From the NCBI RefSeq assembly GCF_028502605.1, contig NC_079235.1:3968001-4032000 (forward strand): a stretch of 64,000 nucleotides of DNA. The letters run 5' to 3'. Positions 33,954-45,617 of this stretch are shown piece by piece (position 1 is the stretch's first letter; each line of letters begins with the position of its first letter). The notes beneath the pieces are model-generated. The model searched no databases and was not told the DNA's origin. It saw nothing but the letters and a program-made list of their open reading frames with translations. The stretch is from Trichoderma breve (lineage: Eukaryota > Ascomycota > Sordariomycetes > Hypocreales > Hypocreaceae). Made by a program: the position numbers and the translations under genes.

Positions 33954-36625
33954 CTAGTGCACTACGCCCTCGACTCCTCCCAGGAACCTCCTTACTCTTC
34001 CAATTTCCAGCTCGTCTTTCTCGCTTTCAACAGCCTTGAGAAGACCGTCAACGACGGCATCCACTTCCGTCTCTGGGACGCCCGTGCACAGAGCAACGAC
34101 ACGACGATACTTAACTTCGACGTCGCGGCTCCTTCCCTTGAGGGCCATGACCATTTTGCGGGTAACTTCTCTGCGGCTCTCGATAGCGCGAATTCGTGCT
34201 CGTAGGATCGTCGCAGAGGGCAGCATTCCTTCGCTGGCGAAGCCACCTGATGTTGAAGCTTCATCTGCAGCCTCGAGCATAGCGGCAAGCTCCGTTTCCC
34301 ATGATGACGATGGGTTGGACTGAGCGGCGTTGGATTGCTCGTTCATGATTCTGAATTGGTCGTCTTCTCGAGCATGGGTAAGATTGGCGACCTTTTGGCG
34401 GGCTAGCTGTTGCTTCTTGAGGGTGGCAGTGATTTGCTCGACGCTTCGGCGGGCCTCTCCTAGTTGGGTAGAGGTTGTTCGGAGGGTAGAATGTAGGTTG
34501 TCTAGAGAAGCTTGTTTGCTCTTCATTTCTTGTTGGAAAGTGGCACCAGTTTCGTTTAGAAGATGAGTAATGGCTATATTAAAGGTTAGTATGTGCAAGG
34601 TAAAAGAAACATATTGATCGGGTAGGGGGGATATGAGCGAGGAATAAAACTCACAATCAATAATCTCATCGCTGCTCTCACGACTTCGCTGGCTGGATCC
34701 CGGAGCGCCATTCTTCTCGGCAGCGGCATCGCCATTCAGTTTTCCTTCGGCATTTTCACCGCCAATACCAAAATCCAACGGCCGTAGGCCAACGCGGTTG
34801 GCAATCTCTGGATCGGCTCCGACCTCGAGAAGCTGAGATATTATACTCCTGTTTCCAATCCGAGCCGCAATGTTGAGCGCTGTGTCCCCTGAGCTGTCTT
34901 GGGCGTTGACAATCTCGGACATGAATCGAGCGATGCCCATTTTGGGAATGGATTGTGAACCGTTGATACCGTTGCCATTCAACTGTGTTGCTTGGCTATT
35001 GGGGACGCTGCCCTGTCGTACTACCCACTCCAGTAAACTCTCGAGATAGTATCGGCTGGCAGCGTTGCGGCCTTTGACCGCACTGGTCACTGCGATGTGG
35101 TGCAAAACGGTTCGTCCCTTGTGATCGCGAAACTCAATAGTACCTCCCAGAACCTCAAGAAGGTCTGGGAATGAGCCCTGGTCCATGGAGTTTGTAACAA
35201 GGCATGCCCGCATAAGGGCTGTCTCTCCCGATGCATTCACCCGTCGCGGCGAGGCGCCAGCAGTGATAAGAGCTCGCAAAAGAGGCATTCGTGCTAGTGT
35301 AGCTGCCCAGTGAAGGGCGGTGTGGCTTTGAGGATCAATGGGCATATCAAGTTCGAGAGGCGTAAATGTCTGAAGCATATCATGTGATAGTTCCTCTGTA
35401 GCTGAATCCATAAAGAGGCCCATCAGCATGCTTCGTTTCATCTCTACATCAGGAGACATCTCATAGGGCAGCGGGGGTGACGGGCCCTTGCCTTCGTCGA
35501 CAGCGTCGCGATCGTTGAGTTGGCTTTGCTGGGTATATACGAAGGACTCGTTCGGTTCTGTGGGCGACCCTGGAAAGGCATTGGCATATACCTCCATGTT
35601 CTGTCCATAGGCCCCGAAACTGTCGGCGGGAGTCATGGTGACCCGTGCACGTTTTCTAGGCGGCTCGTTGTCGGGCATGCTCACACTGCCATTCGGTTGC
35701 TGCTGTTGATGCTGGGACTGTTGTTGATGTTGTTGCTGCTGTTGCTGTTGCTGCTGTGTGGAGTAAGCAGAGTCGACGCCTTGGTTGGTATAGTCGGAGG
35801 TGTAACTTTGCTGCGAGTTGCCGGGGAAATCATCGCCATTTTGCATCGAAGGTTGGCGGCTAAAGCTGGGGGCTCTTGATGGGCCATTTCGACTTCGGGG
35901 TCCAGGGGAGCCAAAACGAGCTTTGCTGATAGCAGCAACTGCGTGTGAGGCGGTGCTGGAAATGTTTTTGAAAAAGGTGCCCGACAGACCATTGGGTCTT
36001 CCATCTCCTCCAGCATTGTACATGCGTTTCCTCTGTGCTGCCATGGCTTGCTCCTTGGTAGGTGTGTTGAAATCGCCTCGGCCTGCAACACCGCCATCCT
36101 GGCCCATATCGTAGGTTAACAATGGTCGCAGCAGCTCTTCCACACCGTACTGGCGGCAGACTTCGACTCCTCGCTCGAATTTTATCCAGGTGCCCTGATA
36201 TTTGCCGTAGCCTCCCTGCACCTTTTCGTGCTCGCCAATCTGGATCTCCTTCTCGAGGATCTTGGTGCGCTTTCCTTTGTCGACGCCGGCGACTTTGAGA
36301 ATCTGCGTGGCATTCAGCCAGGAATCGTGGCGACGGCGCATGACGGCCACGTTGTTTACTTCCATCTCGTACACATCGACACCCGAATACGACGCCTATT
36401 GCACACAATGTCAGTCAATGGCTCCCCGATAGCTCGAAATGGCGGGGAGCAGGCCATCTCTCGCCCCGAAGCGCTGGGTCGGCACATGGCGGGAATGCAT
36501 ACCGAGTAGATTTGAGGTCCGTCGACGCCGCCATTGTAGCCGCGGTTAAATGAGGCCGCACGCCCTGTTTGTGACTGCTGGCTCATTGTGAAGGACTGTT
36601 GCGACGATTGCGACGCGGATGGCAT
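33954..36625 (-). CDS. MBP1: APSES transcription factor, MBP1/Res-type, with ankyrin repeats
   Basis: Predicted DNA-binding subunit of an MBF-like complex that drives G1/S transcription. Three exons (36625-36503, 36395-34655, 34573-33954) give 827 residues. The APSES/KilA-N domain covers about 44-140 (VMRRRHDSWLNATQILKVAG, KGKRTKILEKEI, YGKYQGTWIKFERG). Low-complexity sequence follows, with a Gln/His tract at about 254-273 and a basic PPRKRARV likely used for nuclear import. Ankyrin repeats occupy about 398-560 (SHTALHWAATLARMPLLRAL, GDTALNIAARIGN). A coiled C-terminal region (about 620-820) would pair with a SWI6-like partner. Intron 2 (34574-34654, 81 nt) is a stop-free multiple of three. 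Homology to MBP1 rather than SWI6 is supported by the intact APSES domain. Confidence 0.92.
35695..35757 (-). repeat. CAG/CAA-rich glutamine tract
   Basis: A run of TTG, TGC and TGT-type triplets on the + strand encodes a Gln-rich tract broken by His and Ser (about residues 254-273) of the MBP1-type protein. Slippage-prone triplets like this commonly vary in length between strains. It lies in the linker between the APSES and ankyrin domains. Confidence 0.85.
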
Positions 36626-38332
36626 GGCGGAGGGTGAGTGTTGCCTTGCCTTGTCGAGGAAAGGTTGAGGTTGATGCCGGTCAGCGGTTGTCGCACGAGA
36701 TTGGACACGACAAATGGTGGCACTAGCGAGCTCTCCCAACCCAAAGTCTAATCCATATACTTGGCTCGAGAAAAAAGTTGATGCGCGCCGGATCCAAAGT
36801 TGCGTCGCCGCCTTTTGCTTGTTTTCTTTCTTCTGCTCGGTTTGCTTTGTCGCAAAGCTGTTGATCTGTTGGAGGGTTTGAGCGAGGCCTGTGTTGAAAG
36901 CGAAATGAGACTCGGTACGCCGTGGGTTGCTGGCAGGGTAACAAGCAAGCACCAACACAAGCAGCAAATCTGCAGCAAAGATTGTGTGCAAGGTCAAGGT
37001 CAGTTCCGGTATGTAACTATTATTACTACTTCTGCCGAGAGGGGGTCGGCAATGTCTCCGCTTTGCAGAATTGCAACGAATGAAACAGCGGAATCACGGC
37101 TGCAGATTAACGATGCACTTGTCTCGTGGTTGTGGAGGGAAAAGAAATCCCGAAGCGAGGACGCGAGTTGAGGTTTTGGTCTCAGAATCAGAACAAAGGG
37201 CTACTACAGGTGGAAGGTTCCGAAACCTTACAGGGCCTCCATAAAGGCTATTAGGAGGTTAGGCACTTTGCACGGATCACGCAGCAAGGAGCACAGAACA
37301 CGAAAAAGGATCGAAGGCCGTGATGCAATGAAAATGATGTGTGGGGGCCTGAAAAGGAACGGAACAGACACAGAGGCATATGCATAAGGCTTTCCCCGTA
37401 TGTACATCAGACCTGCACTGCAGGAGATATTGCCTGTGCGAGGTACGAGGTACGAGCACTAGCACGAGGTACTTGGTCTGCAAATTGAAAATGCCAATTT
37501 CGATGCGGTGCGCGTGTATTTGCATTGCAACCTCAACTCAATTAATTGAATCGCCGGCGACGTGTCTGTTTCGTGATTTCGTGTCGGGCGTGTCGCGCCA
37601 CGCGACAAAGCGACCCTTATTTTTGGACTTTAATTGCCAGTGAGATGGATCATGGTGGGGTTAAGTAACCCTGGGCTTGCTTCTGACTTGATGTGAGACT
37701 GTTCCATGTTTGTTTTGTTAAAGATGCTTTGAGTGGCGCCGTTTTGGAGGGCCATTCAACGTTTTTGTTTACTGTCAACACTCAGCCTCTCTGCCAATCA
37801 CGGCAAAAAGTTGTGCATTTGCAGTGTGCAGATGGGTGTTGACAGCTGACCAGCAATATGTACAGCCGATACGACGGTATACAGTAGCCAAAAAGCGGGA
37901 TGTCATCATCGGCTCTTACAATTGGGTGCCTTGTTCTTTCGTACCCAAGCTCTTCGTCATCTTGATCATAGGTAAGATCCAGGTCCTCTCGATACGAGCA
38001 CGGCATATTACAGTAAGCTGCCATGGTTGATTCAACAGCTGGCTACCTATACCCAAGACCTTGGATACTGTATCAAGCACCTTCATAGTAGACGCCTATA
38101 CCGTAAGGGTTACATTATGTCTGGTTTGCAGATACACGCGAATGGAACAAGGTTCTTCATGGCTCTACATGAAATGCCGCATCGTTGCGCAATAGCCCAA
38201 CGAACCAGCAAGGCTCGTTAGTTGCCCAATGGCTGATGCTATGTAAAAAGCGCATCAAAGACCCTCCCGCTAAATCGAGTGCAAACAAACAGTGAAGCGT
38301 TGTCGGAGCTGTCAAAGAGTCAATTGGCCGCT

Positions 38333-38340
38333 TCACGTGA
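38333..38340. promoter_or_regulatory. E-box palindrome TCACGTGA upstream of LYS1
   Basis: Perfect 8-bp palindrome containing CACGTG, 185 nt before the LYS1 start codon. Such sites bind bHLH factors (CBF1/CPF1 type in yeasts). Binding here is inference. Confidence 0.45.
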
Positions 38341-38399
38341 TGATACGGCCTCTTTTGCCCCGCCATTTCACTTTTGTTACCCCACCATCGCTGCGATTG

Positions 38400-38406
38400 T
38401 GACTCA
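38400..38406. promoter_or_regulatory. CPC1/GCN4 response element TGACTCA in the LYS1 promoter
   Basis: Exact TGACTCA, the consensus for GCN4/CPC1 general amino acid control, 119 nt upstream of the LYS1 ATG, a usual distance for fungal amino acid biosynthesis genes. The 7-mer alone is not rare, but placement in front of a lysine gene makes function likely. Confidence 0.65.
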
Positions 38407-38524
38407 AGAAGGCCGATTGTATCTACTAGATATTAACCTCTTTTGCCTTGCAAAGTCTGTATTTCATTCAATTCATTTTTTTTCTACATCATACGCACAG
38501 CACGAACATCAATTCGCGCCCAAG

Positions 38525-39789
38525 ATGCCTACCGTCATCCACCTGAGAGCTGATACCAAGCCATTCGAGCGTCGCTCGCCTTGTACGTTGCGCTAACCTT
38601 GCGTCGCATCACATGTCTGACAGTTGGAATAGTGTCGCCCAAGACTGCCAAGGCTCTCCTCGATGCTGGCTACATTGTCCGTGTCGAGCGATCAGCGGAA
38701 CGTATCTACAACGATGAAGAATTCGCAGAGGTTGGCGCCGAATTAGTGCCTGCCGGATCGTGGGTCAAGGCCCCCAAGGAAGACATCATTTTTGGCCTCA
38801 AGGAGCTTCCCGAGGACGACATCGACCTGCCCCATTCATATATCCACTTCCAGCACATCTTCAAGAAGCAGACTGGATGGGTCCCTTCACTTTCCCGCTT
38901 TGCACGAGCTGGCGGTACCCTCTACGATTTGGAGTTTTTAGTGGATGAAAACAACCGGAGAATCGCGGCCTTCGGATTTTTCGCAGGCTATGCTGGTGCG
39001 GCCGTGGCCTTCATCTCATGGGCTCACCAAGTCCTCCACCCTGGCGTCACACAAGGCGAAGTGCCTCTTTTCGAGAATGCTCCTGCTCTGGTTTCACATG
39101 TTAAGTCTGTGCTTGAGCCGGCTATTGCTGCCAACAACGGCCAAGCTCCCCGTATTATTGTCATCGGAGCTTTGGGACGCTGTGGTAGTGGAGCTGTTCA
39201 GTTTTGCCGTGAGATTGGGCTCGACGAAGAATCTATCATCAAGTGGGACATGGCCGAGACAGCCAAGGGTGGGCCTTTTAAAGAAGTATGTTTTACTCTC
39301 TACTTGTTTATTATCTTCCGTATTAACCTTTGTAGGTTGTGGAATCGGACATCTTCGTCAACTGCGTCTATCTCGGACCCAACCCCGCTCCTCCTTTCGT
39401 CACTTTTGATTCTCTTGCGACCCCAGAGAGGCGACTACGGGTCATCTGTGATGTTTCATGTGATCCGAATAGGTTAGTTGCCACCATTATTGTCGACGTC
39501 CTAGCTCTCATAATACTAACAACTGGGCAGTCCAAACAACCCTATCCCCATCTACTCAACCTGGTCCACTTTCGACAAGCCTACGATTCCAACCTCCAAG
39601 CCTGTCAATGACCCGGAGCTGAGAATTATTGCCATTGATCACCTTCCAACATTGATCCCACGTGAATCCTCTGATGAGTATTCTGGTCTGTTGCTGCCGG
39701 CCTTACTCACCTTGGACCGCCGTGATACCGAGGGCGTTTGGACGAGAGCAGAGGCAACTTACAAGGACAGAGTAAGTCAGTTGCCTTAG
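38525..39789 (+). CDS. LYS1: Saccharopine dehydrogenase (NAD+, L-lysine-forming), LYS1
   Basis: Last enzyme of the alpha-aminoadipate pathway; it cleaves saccharopine to lysine and 2-oxoglutarate with NAD+. Four exons (38525-38582, 38624-39285, 39336-39472, 39531-39789) give 371 residues, the usual length, and all phases agree. Landmarks are MPTVIHLRADTKPFERRSP at the start, PAGSWVKAPKEDIIFGLKELP, GTLYDLEFL, AAFGFFAGYAGAA, the nucleotide-binding IVIGALGRCGSGAVQ, IKWDMAETAKGGPF and IDHLPTLIPRESS. Intron 1 is only 41 nt. The protein ends RVSQLP. Yeast LYS1 carries a C-terminal peroxisomal signal and this one does not show a clear one. A GCN4/CPC1 site lies upstream. Confidence 0.95.
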
Positions 39790-40244
39790 AGCAGCTAATT
39801 GGCTTCGCATAGCTCGCAACTTTTCATAGCATATATATAATGATGAGAGAAAAAAAGGCAATCTCCAAGAGATGAGCTTTGGAGATATCGCTGTAGTTGA
39901 TACAGCTTGGAAAATAGATGGCATAAGATACTATCTATAACGATATAGTAACATGATATATGAAAAATAATTAATTATCGTAATTACTCCAGCTCTTCTA
40001 TGGTAAATAACTTATTAGTGACCGAAATGGAGTATTGTTCGTTGCGACTCCCATTCAAGATCAGCCGGGGTTTAACCAATCACGATTGATTCTTTCCCAA
40101 ATCTTGCGATAAGATACTGGCATTTAGAAGCTCCATTCGTTCATTGCTCCGCCATCTACAGAGCACCTTGAGTTTTTCAATTCCTACATTATTGCTCTTT
40201 TTTCTTTAATTGGCTCATGAGAGCCCAGACTTCTGCTATTCAGT
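39790..40244 (+). other. Spacer between LYS1 and the LYR-motif gene
   Basis: These 455 bases are AT-rich and contain the LYS1 3' flank and the promoter of the LYR-motif gene. A TATATATA-like stretch (39829-39838) and an A7 run are seen. There is no gene. Confidence 0.5.
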
Positions 40245-41381
40245 ATGCCTGCACCGTCATATCCCCTTCCCACATCACCTTCACCAGTTCAGCTCTACCG
40301 TCATCTACTCCGAGAATGCTCTTACCTCCCCCCGGCCTTTCGAGCTGAGATTGCATCTACAATTCAAGATCGTTTTCATCGTCATCGCAAATATGACACG
40401 CGTGCAAAGGCTCATCTTGCTCGAGCCTACACGGCTCTGCGAACGCTGCGAGCTGCCAATAGCGGCGAAAAAGCAGCAATGGAGAGCCTGATATCCAAAG
40501 GCTTTGGGAGGTCAGGAAGTAGGCGACGGGAACTAATGGCACAATTTGTGATTCCACAAGGCCCTAAAGATTCAAGGGCTCTCGAAGAAGCTCTTGATTC
40601 AGCAAGGAGAAGCAACGAAGCTAACAAGGCTTCTTCCTCAACGACACATGACACAACGGATGGCACCGTCAAAGTCAAAAAGGCGTTTTTCGAGAAATGG
40701 GACCAACAGAAGCTTATGAGAATTCTGCAATCACAGCGACAACAGCAAAGAGACACAAAGGGTACAGCCAGCTGGCCTGGTACTCCGGTTAAGACGCTTG
40801 ATCCGGACCAATTCATTCCTAAAGAGACCATTTGGGGGAAACCACCCGGAGAAAATCTGAAGCAGACGAAAAGGGCCAACTGGTGGCGACGAAATGCCGA
40901 AAAGATTATGCCTCCTTTGGGCAGGGGTGAATGGGAGATGCTCAAGGAGCTAAGCAATGGAGGCCAGGAGAGGGGCGAGTGGCAGATACCAGAAAGGCGC
41001 CCACTTGCAAGCTCTTTGGCGGCGACAGAGGAGATGACAGCACAGAGAAGATGGAACTGGAAAGACTACGCTACAAAGCCGACGGCCATTGTCGAAAAGC
41101 CGAGATCTCTAAAGCAGCAGCGGCGGACTGGCCAAAAGGACAGCAGTCCATATAGCGTCAAAGATCGCGATCGCAACTTGTCAACAAGATGGTTTCAAAG
41201 AGCCTACACTAGAGCTTGGCAACTTACGCCAACAATGACACAGGATCCCAACACACTCAAATACTCATTTACGTGGGGCAGCATCCAGTCACGGCTCCCT
41301 CCTGCAGCCAAGCATCAACTCGACATCTTCGAAGGCGTGGATGAGAATGGCCGTAAACAGAAAAATACACCATCATCATGA
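40245..41381 (+). CDS. LYR-motif (Complex 1 LYR-like) protein
   Basis: Single-exon gene of 378 residues from ATG 40245. The N-terminal region contains the LYR tripeptide in VQLYRHLLRECSYLPPAF and a helical basic follow-up (IQDRFHRHRKYDTRAKAHLA), as in LYRM proteins, which are mostly mitochondrial adaptors that bind acyl carrier protein. The family's bare domain is about 100 residues; this protein adds about 280 residues rich in Arg, Lys and Trp (NWWRRNAEKIMPP, RRWNWKDYATKP, STRWFQRAYTRAWQLTP). A mitochondrial ribosome or assembly role is possible but not shown. It is convergent with the GNAT gene, with only 51 nt between stop codons, so the 3' UTRs probably overlap. Confidence 0.8.
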   Translation: MPAPSYPLPTSPSPVQLYRHLLRECSYLPPAFRAEIASTIQDRFHRHRKYDTRAKAHLARAYTALRTLRAANSGEKAAMESLISKGFGRSGSRRRELMAQFVIPQGPKDSRALEEALDSARRSNEANKASSSTTHDTTDGTVKVKKAFFEKWDQQKLMRILQSQRQQQRDTKGTASWPGTPVKTLDPDQFIPKETIWGKPPGENLKQTKRANWWRRNAEKIMPPLGRGEWEMLKELSNGGQERGEWQIPERRPLASSLAATEEMTAQRRWNWKDYATKPTAIVEKPRSLKQQRRTGQKDSSPYSVKDRDRNLSTRWFQRAYTRAWQLTPTMTQDPNTLKYSFTWGSIQSRLPPAAKHQLDIFEGVDENGRKQKNTPSS

Positions 41382-41432
41382 AGACATGAACTTTTTCCTA
41401 TTTACGGCTTTCAAATGCAGAGTATATACAGT

Positions 41433-42056
41433 TTAGTCGGTCAGGTTGGCAACCTTGTTCAGTGTCGGTCCGTCAACACGCATTCCCACCCACTCGTTCA
41501 TTGCGGTGGCTCCGATGAGCTCATAGAACTTGATGCTCGGCTCATTCCACTTCAACACGGACCACTCCAGCCGACCACCGTCCATTGCAACAACCTCCTT
41601 GGCCAGCGCGGACAGCAGCTTCTTGCCGTATCCTTTGCCACGGTATGAGGGGTCGACGTAAAGGTCTTCCAGGTAGATGCCAGACTTGGATCGCCATGTA
41701 CTATAGTTGTAGAAATAGAGCGCCATTCCCGCGGCTTTGCCTTGTTCGTCGAAGATGAGGAAACAGCGCGAAGGACGAGTTGCTGAGATGTTCTCAGTCA
41801 CGGGCAGGGAGTTCTGGGGGCTGACAACACCCGATGGCGCAAAGGCAATTGTGTTCTCCAGAGTCTCGACAGTCGCCTTGACAGCATCAGATTCCTTCTC
41901 ATAGTCGGCAAGATCCTGGATGAAGCCCAGGATTGTGGGCACATCTGCGAATGCGCATTCATGTTAGCAGATCATTCTTATTATGCTGCTCACGTTGCCA
42001 ATTGCACAAGAGGGAATGAGCCTACCCTCGCGGTATGCGTGTCGAACAGTCGCCAT
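41433..42056 (-). CDS. GNAT N-acetyltransferase, spermidine/thialysine acetyltransferase-like
   Basis: Two exons (42056-42026 and 41944-41433) give 180 residues, the size of diamine acetyltransferases. A ten-codon first exon (MATVRHAYRE) is joined as G+AT to form Asp. The acetyl-CoA-binding motif is YLEDLYVDPSYRGKGYGKKLL (R-G-x-G-x-G). It is followed by LEWSVLKWNEPSIKFYELIGA with the conserved W-N-x-P-S-I-x-F-Y pattern of SAT1/SAT2-type enzymes. Fungal relatives acetylate polyamines or thialysine, but the exact amine cannot be read from the sequence. It is probably cytosolic. Confidence 0.9.
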
Positions 42057-42560
42057 TTTTCTTGCGTTTATATATATTCTCGAAAATTCAAATCAACTAA
42101 AGACACAGATGATTGCGAACTTGAGGAACTTCAAACTACATCTCTACAAAAGCGAACGGCGGCTCTTAAGTAAAGTTGGAGAAACGCAGTGGGGTCAGAC
42201 AAATGCAAAATCATTTTGCCCATCTCGGGATTCAAGGAGGGGCGCATGGCGGGGTCGCCGCAAATAGCAGCGAGTCAGCGGCCGCCGATTCTCTGCTGGC
42301 CTCCATTCTGATGCGCCTTTGCTGTCGTCAAAATCGCCCTTCTGGTGGGCTTACCTGATCCACCACTGAATCTGGGCGGCCTTTGAGCGGCGTCTCTAAA
42401 GTCCATCTCCGATCCATCCAAGCCAGTGCCGATGTGCCATGCAGTGGCTTGTCAGATTGTCAAGGGGCTGCAGAGTTCCGCCAGGAGCATCGGCACTTAT
42501 ACGATGTACTATGAGTGCTGTTTCAGCCTTCAGTAGCGACGGTCCGATGGATCTGGTCAT
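42057..42560 (-). other. Spacer between GNAT and MFS genes
   Basis: This 504-base spacer holds the GNAT promoter and the MFS 3' flank. Only short ORFs are present. No element is recognised. Confidence 0.45.
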
Positions 42561-44330
42561 CTAGACCTTGAACTTCCCTCTCGAGATGAACAGCCATAGC
42601 ACCAGCTGCAATCCAAACAACGCCAGGGCGACGGGTTGAAGCACCTCTACGCCATACGCCTCAGCAAGCGCACCGACAGCAAAGGGAAAGCTGTATAATG
42701 AAGAGTCTGTTAGCCACAAGTCTGACGCCCGTGAAGATGTACGGAATAAGACGGGGAAAACGCACACGGCAGATCCAGACACGGCAAACGCTGTCGCAAA
42801 ACCAACGGAGACAAGGTGCTTTTCTGGCGGCAACAGCTTGGTCATGACACGGATTCCCTGAACATGATGTTGTTAATTCTCTTTCCTCGAGTCAAAACAA
42901 TCTCAACGTGTCTGGAGCACGAGTCAGGCAACTCACTGAGGGCATAAGCATTCCGATTGATACTCCAACAAGCGCAGCCATGACGGCGCTGACTGCAAAC
43001 TCCTTGCCGAACCAAACCCCAAGCTCCAGCCCGATTGCACTGAGCAGGTATATCGTCACCATGACCTTTTCTCCCACATATCCGGTGATCCAGCCCAGTC
43101 CGAAGCGGCCAGCCGTGAGACCAATCCAGAAGCCCGAAGTAGCCAGAGAGGAGGCCGTAGGCGAGCCGTTGCGAACGTTCATCATAAAGGTCAGAAGCCA
43201 ACCTCCAATAGTGACCTCAGATCCCACATAGAGAACCATGAAGAGAGAGAACGTCAAAGTCACCTAGTCAGCGTCAGTGATACATCAACCTGGTTCTACA
43301 ACCAAAGTGAGATAATACCCGATTTTTCAAGACTTTGAGAGTCCCTGCTTGTGCATTGGGCGACGGAGTCGCGTTCCGTCGACGGAATCCCGACCCAGTA
43401 TCATCCCAAAATGAAGTCGTTACGCCTATACAGGCAAGACAAGCCAAGCTCATCTAGATAGATGAGAGCATGTGAGCTGACAGTTCTTCTATACGAAACA
43501 GGGCGATTCAACTCACCATTAGACCTGGATTGTGTTAGTTCGACGCAGCAACAAGGGCGACGTTGATTTGGAATATCACTTACAGTAGAAGATCCACCAA
43601 TTTTCCACTTTGGTCGCAATTCTGGATATCTGAAATAACCCGCATGAATACAACAAACTCACAACATTCGAGAGAGGTGCGCGCAACATACCAGAATTGG
43701 AGACAGCGTTGCACCCGCGCCCCAAAACCCATGCAGAAATCCCAGCAGCGTGCTTCCTTGAACCAGGCCTCCAAACCAGCTATTCCAGCTTCCATTCATC
43801 AAGCCGCTCCCAAACCCCGTCAATACAAGGAGACAGACTACAACCGGAAATGGAGGATGCTGCGAGATGCCCAAATACGCCAGGACATAGGCACCAGTTG
43901 CCGTCAGTGCGACACCACGCCTTCCAGCTATGGCATGGAGACGGTTGGATGTGAAGGAGGCAAGCACACAGCCTACCATGGGGCTGAGAAACATGAGGGA
44001 GACGATTGAGTGAGGCAGATGGTAGTATTTTTCAAAGAGCGGCACCATGGCACCCGGCGCGCCGTCATTCATGCCATAGACGAGAAAGGCAAAGAAGCAC
44101 GACAGCACACGGTACTTGTTCCTGGGTGGATCGTTCCATCTCTGGGCCGTGGAGACGGCACTTTCAGGTGGTAAGGCTGATTCGGCATCGTGGACCGAAG
44201 GCTCGGGGAACGGAGCTGGGAGATCCGGACCAGAAGATCGACGCGGGATGGAAGCTATGGGGGCTGGTGGGGAGACCGGTTGGAGGAGGATGGTCTCTGT
44301 CTCTGCTGTGACGAGTTCCGTCTTAGACAT
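42561..44330 (-). CDS. MFS transporter, fucose-permease-like, seven exons with an 8-nt microexon
   Basis: Predicted twelve-helix plasma-membrane transporter of 458 residues. Exons are 44330-43692, 43629-43584, 43517-43524 (8 nt), 43453-43319, 43263-42937, 42857-42766 and 42690-42561. The lengths total 459 codons with every junction in phase. An N-terminal cytosolic segment of about 70 residues precedes helix 1 (VLSCFFAFLVYGMNDGAPGAMVPLF). GSGLMNGSWNSW and GFWGAGATLSPIL resemble fucose permease and BYPASS-type fungal transporters. The microexon supplies Leu-Met in WWIFYCLMMSLACLACIG, restoring a full-length sixth helix. Skipping it onto the acceptor near 43420 is in frame but shortens the helix by about ten residues. 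The substrate is unknown. It is divergent from the amidoligase gene. Confidence 0.82.
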
Positions 44331-45617
44331 GGCGTGTGTATGTGTGGTAAGTTAGTACATAGGTATATATATGCCCACAGTTCGTATACTGATTTTTAAA
44401 CCACACTCTCTTTCTTTCGATAAAATTATATACTACAATTGACAAAGTCCAAGTGAAACTGAATTATATAAACCACGAGACACAGCAGCTCATTTTAAAG
44501 TCCAAGCTAGCCGGCGTTCAATTCATCCGCGTATTATCCAAACCCAGCACTTCCACACTAGATTCGGCAGCTCCCCGATTCTCCGCCATCGGTGAATAAG
44601 CAGCCCTGCGTGTGACCTGAATTGCCGACACTCCCCGACAGGATGTCGATGCCTTTTGGCTTGCAGTAGTTAAGATTTTCGGTAACTTGCTAGGCATGCT
44701 CGGTGAACGATGGGCGTCGGGAAGGTTATTACGAAAGTATTACGAAAAATATGGCTGATCGTGTGATGAGACGGAGAAATTGAATGTTTGTCGGGGAATT
44801 ACTGATTGGTTCTTCTTTGTTATTGGGAGGATTTAAGATGATGCTGATGGTGATGGATTGTTTGTTGAAGGGTTTTGTGATAGTTAATGTGCTAGATGAC
44901 GAAAATTTATCACGGGACGTTATGCGGATGAATTGTTGGCTTCGGGCTGACGAATGGGAAGGTTGTGGATTCGTTTGATTTGATTCAAGGATAAGGATTG
45001 ACTTAGTATCCATTGATAGGAGTTAGTTGATTGAGGCGGTGATGTGATCCATGAGACTGCCTTGACTACATTGAGCACTTCGTTGTTTAGCGAACGGCCT
45101 CCCATCGACTAGCAGAAGCTTTCCTGCTTACTACTAGGTAATGTAGGATGATTGCTTGAAAACAAACCGAAACTTTGTAACGTACCTTTTCCAAGATGCT
45201 ATTATACTTGATACAAACTGCGTGAGTACATTGACTATTCAGTCTAGTCGATTCTGCCTGCAATGCCCCTTTTTCGCTTTTTTGCGGCACTACTGTTTGT
45301 CCGTCTGTTTGCCCTAACCGTGAATCATCGGATCAAAGTTGAGCAAGTTTTTGTTTCGACACTACACGATCAGTTTCCATTCACCCTTCATTGCTAGGGA
45401 AGACATTAGCAAAGTTTCAACATCATCTCGGATAGCCCACTTACCTGTTCTTCACCTGTTCCATCTCAAAGTCTAGAAGAAGCAACATCACCTTTTCGTC
45501 GTCAAATCCCCTGACTCCTCAACTCTTTTGTTCCAACCATCTCGTATCAGATAACCCAAAAGACATCGCTTTTTCCTCTACCAGATCCAATCAATTCAGA
45601 CAGACAGCTTCCAAACG
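44331..45617. other. Divergent promoter region of MFS and amidoligase genes
   Basis: These 1.29 kb hold two promoters and leaders. A pyrimidine-rich leader of about 150 nt precedes the amidoligase ATG at 45618. Other sequence is AT-rich with short ORFs. No gene or operator was recognised. Confidence 0.5.

Larger units (their letters stand above)
36626..38524. other. Divergent promoter region of MBP1-type gene and LYS1
   Basis: These 1.9 kb carry no convincing gene. Near the MBP1-type side there is a long leader. CACGAAAA at 37299-37306 matches a yeast SCB element, but a match of this length is expected by chance in a window of this size. Near LYS1 there are TCACGTGA (38333-38340) and TGACTCA (38400-38406). 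Confidence 0.55.

Noticed and set aside
34574..34654. Stop-free 81-nt intron in the MBP1-type gene as a special feature
   Set aside because: Among roughly 25-30 introns in the window, two or three stop-free multiples of three are expected by chance; this one and the GH2 intron (56081-56155) need no special explanation.
37299..37306. CACGAAAA (SCB-like) upstream of the MBP1-type gene
   Set aside because: Attractive for a G1/S regulator, but a match this short is expected by chance in 64 kb and lies about 670 nt from the start codon.
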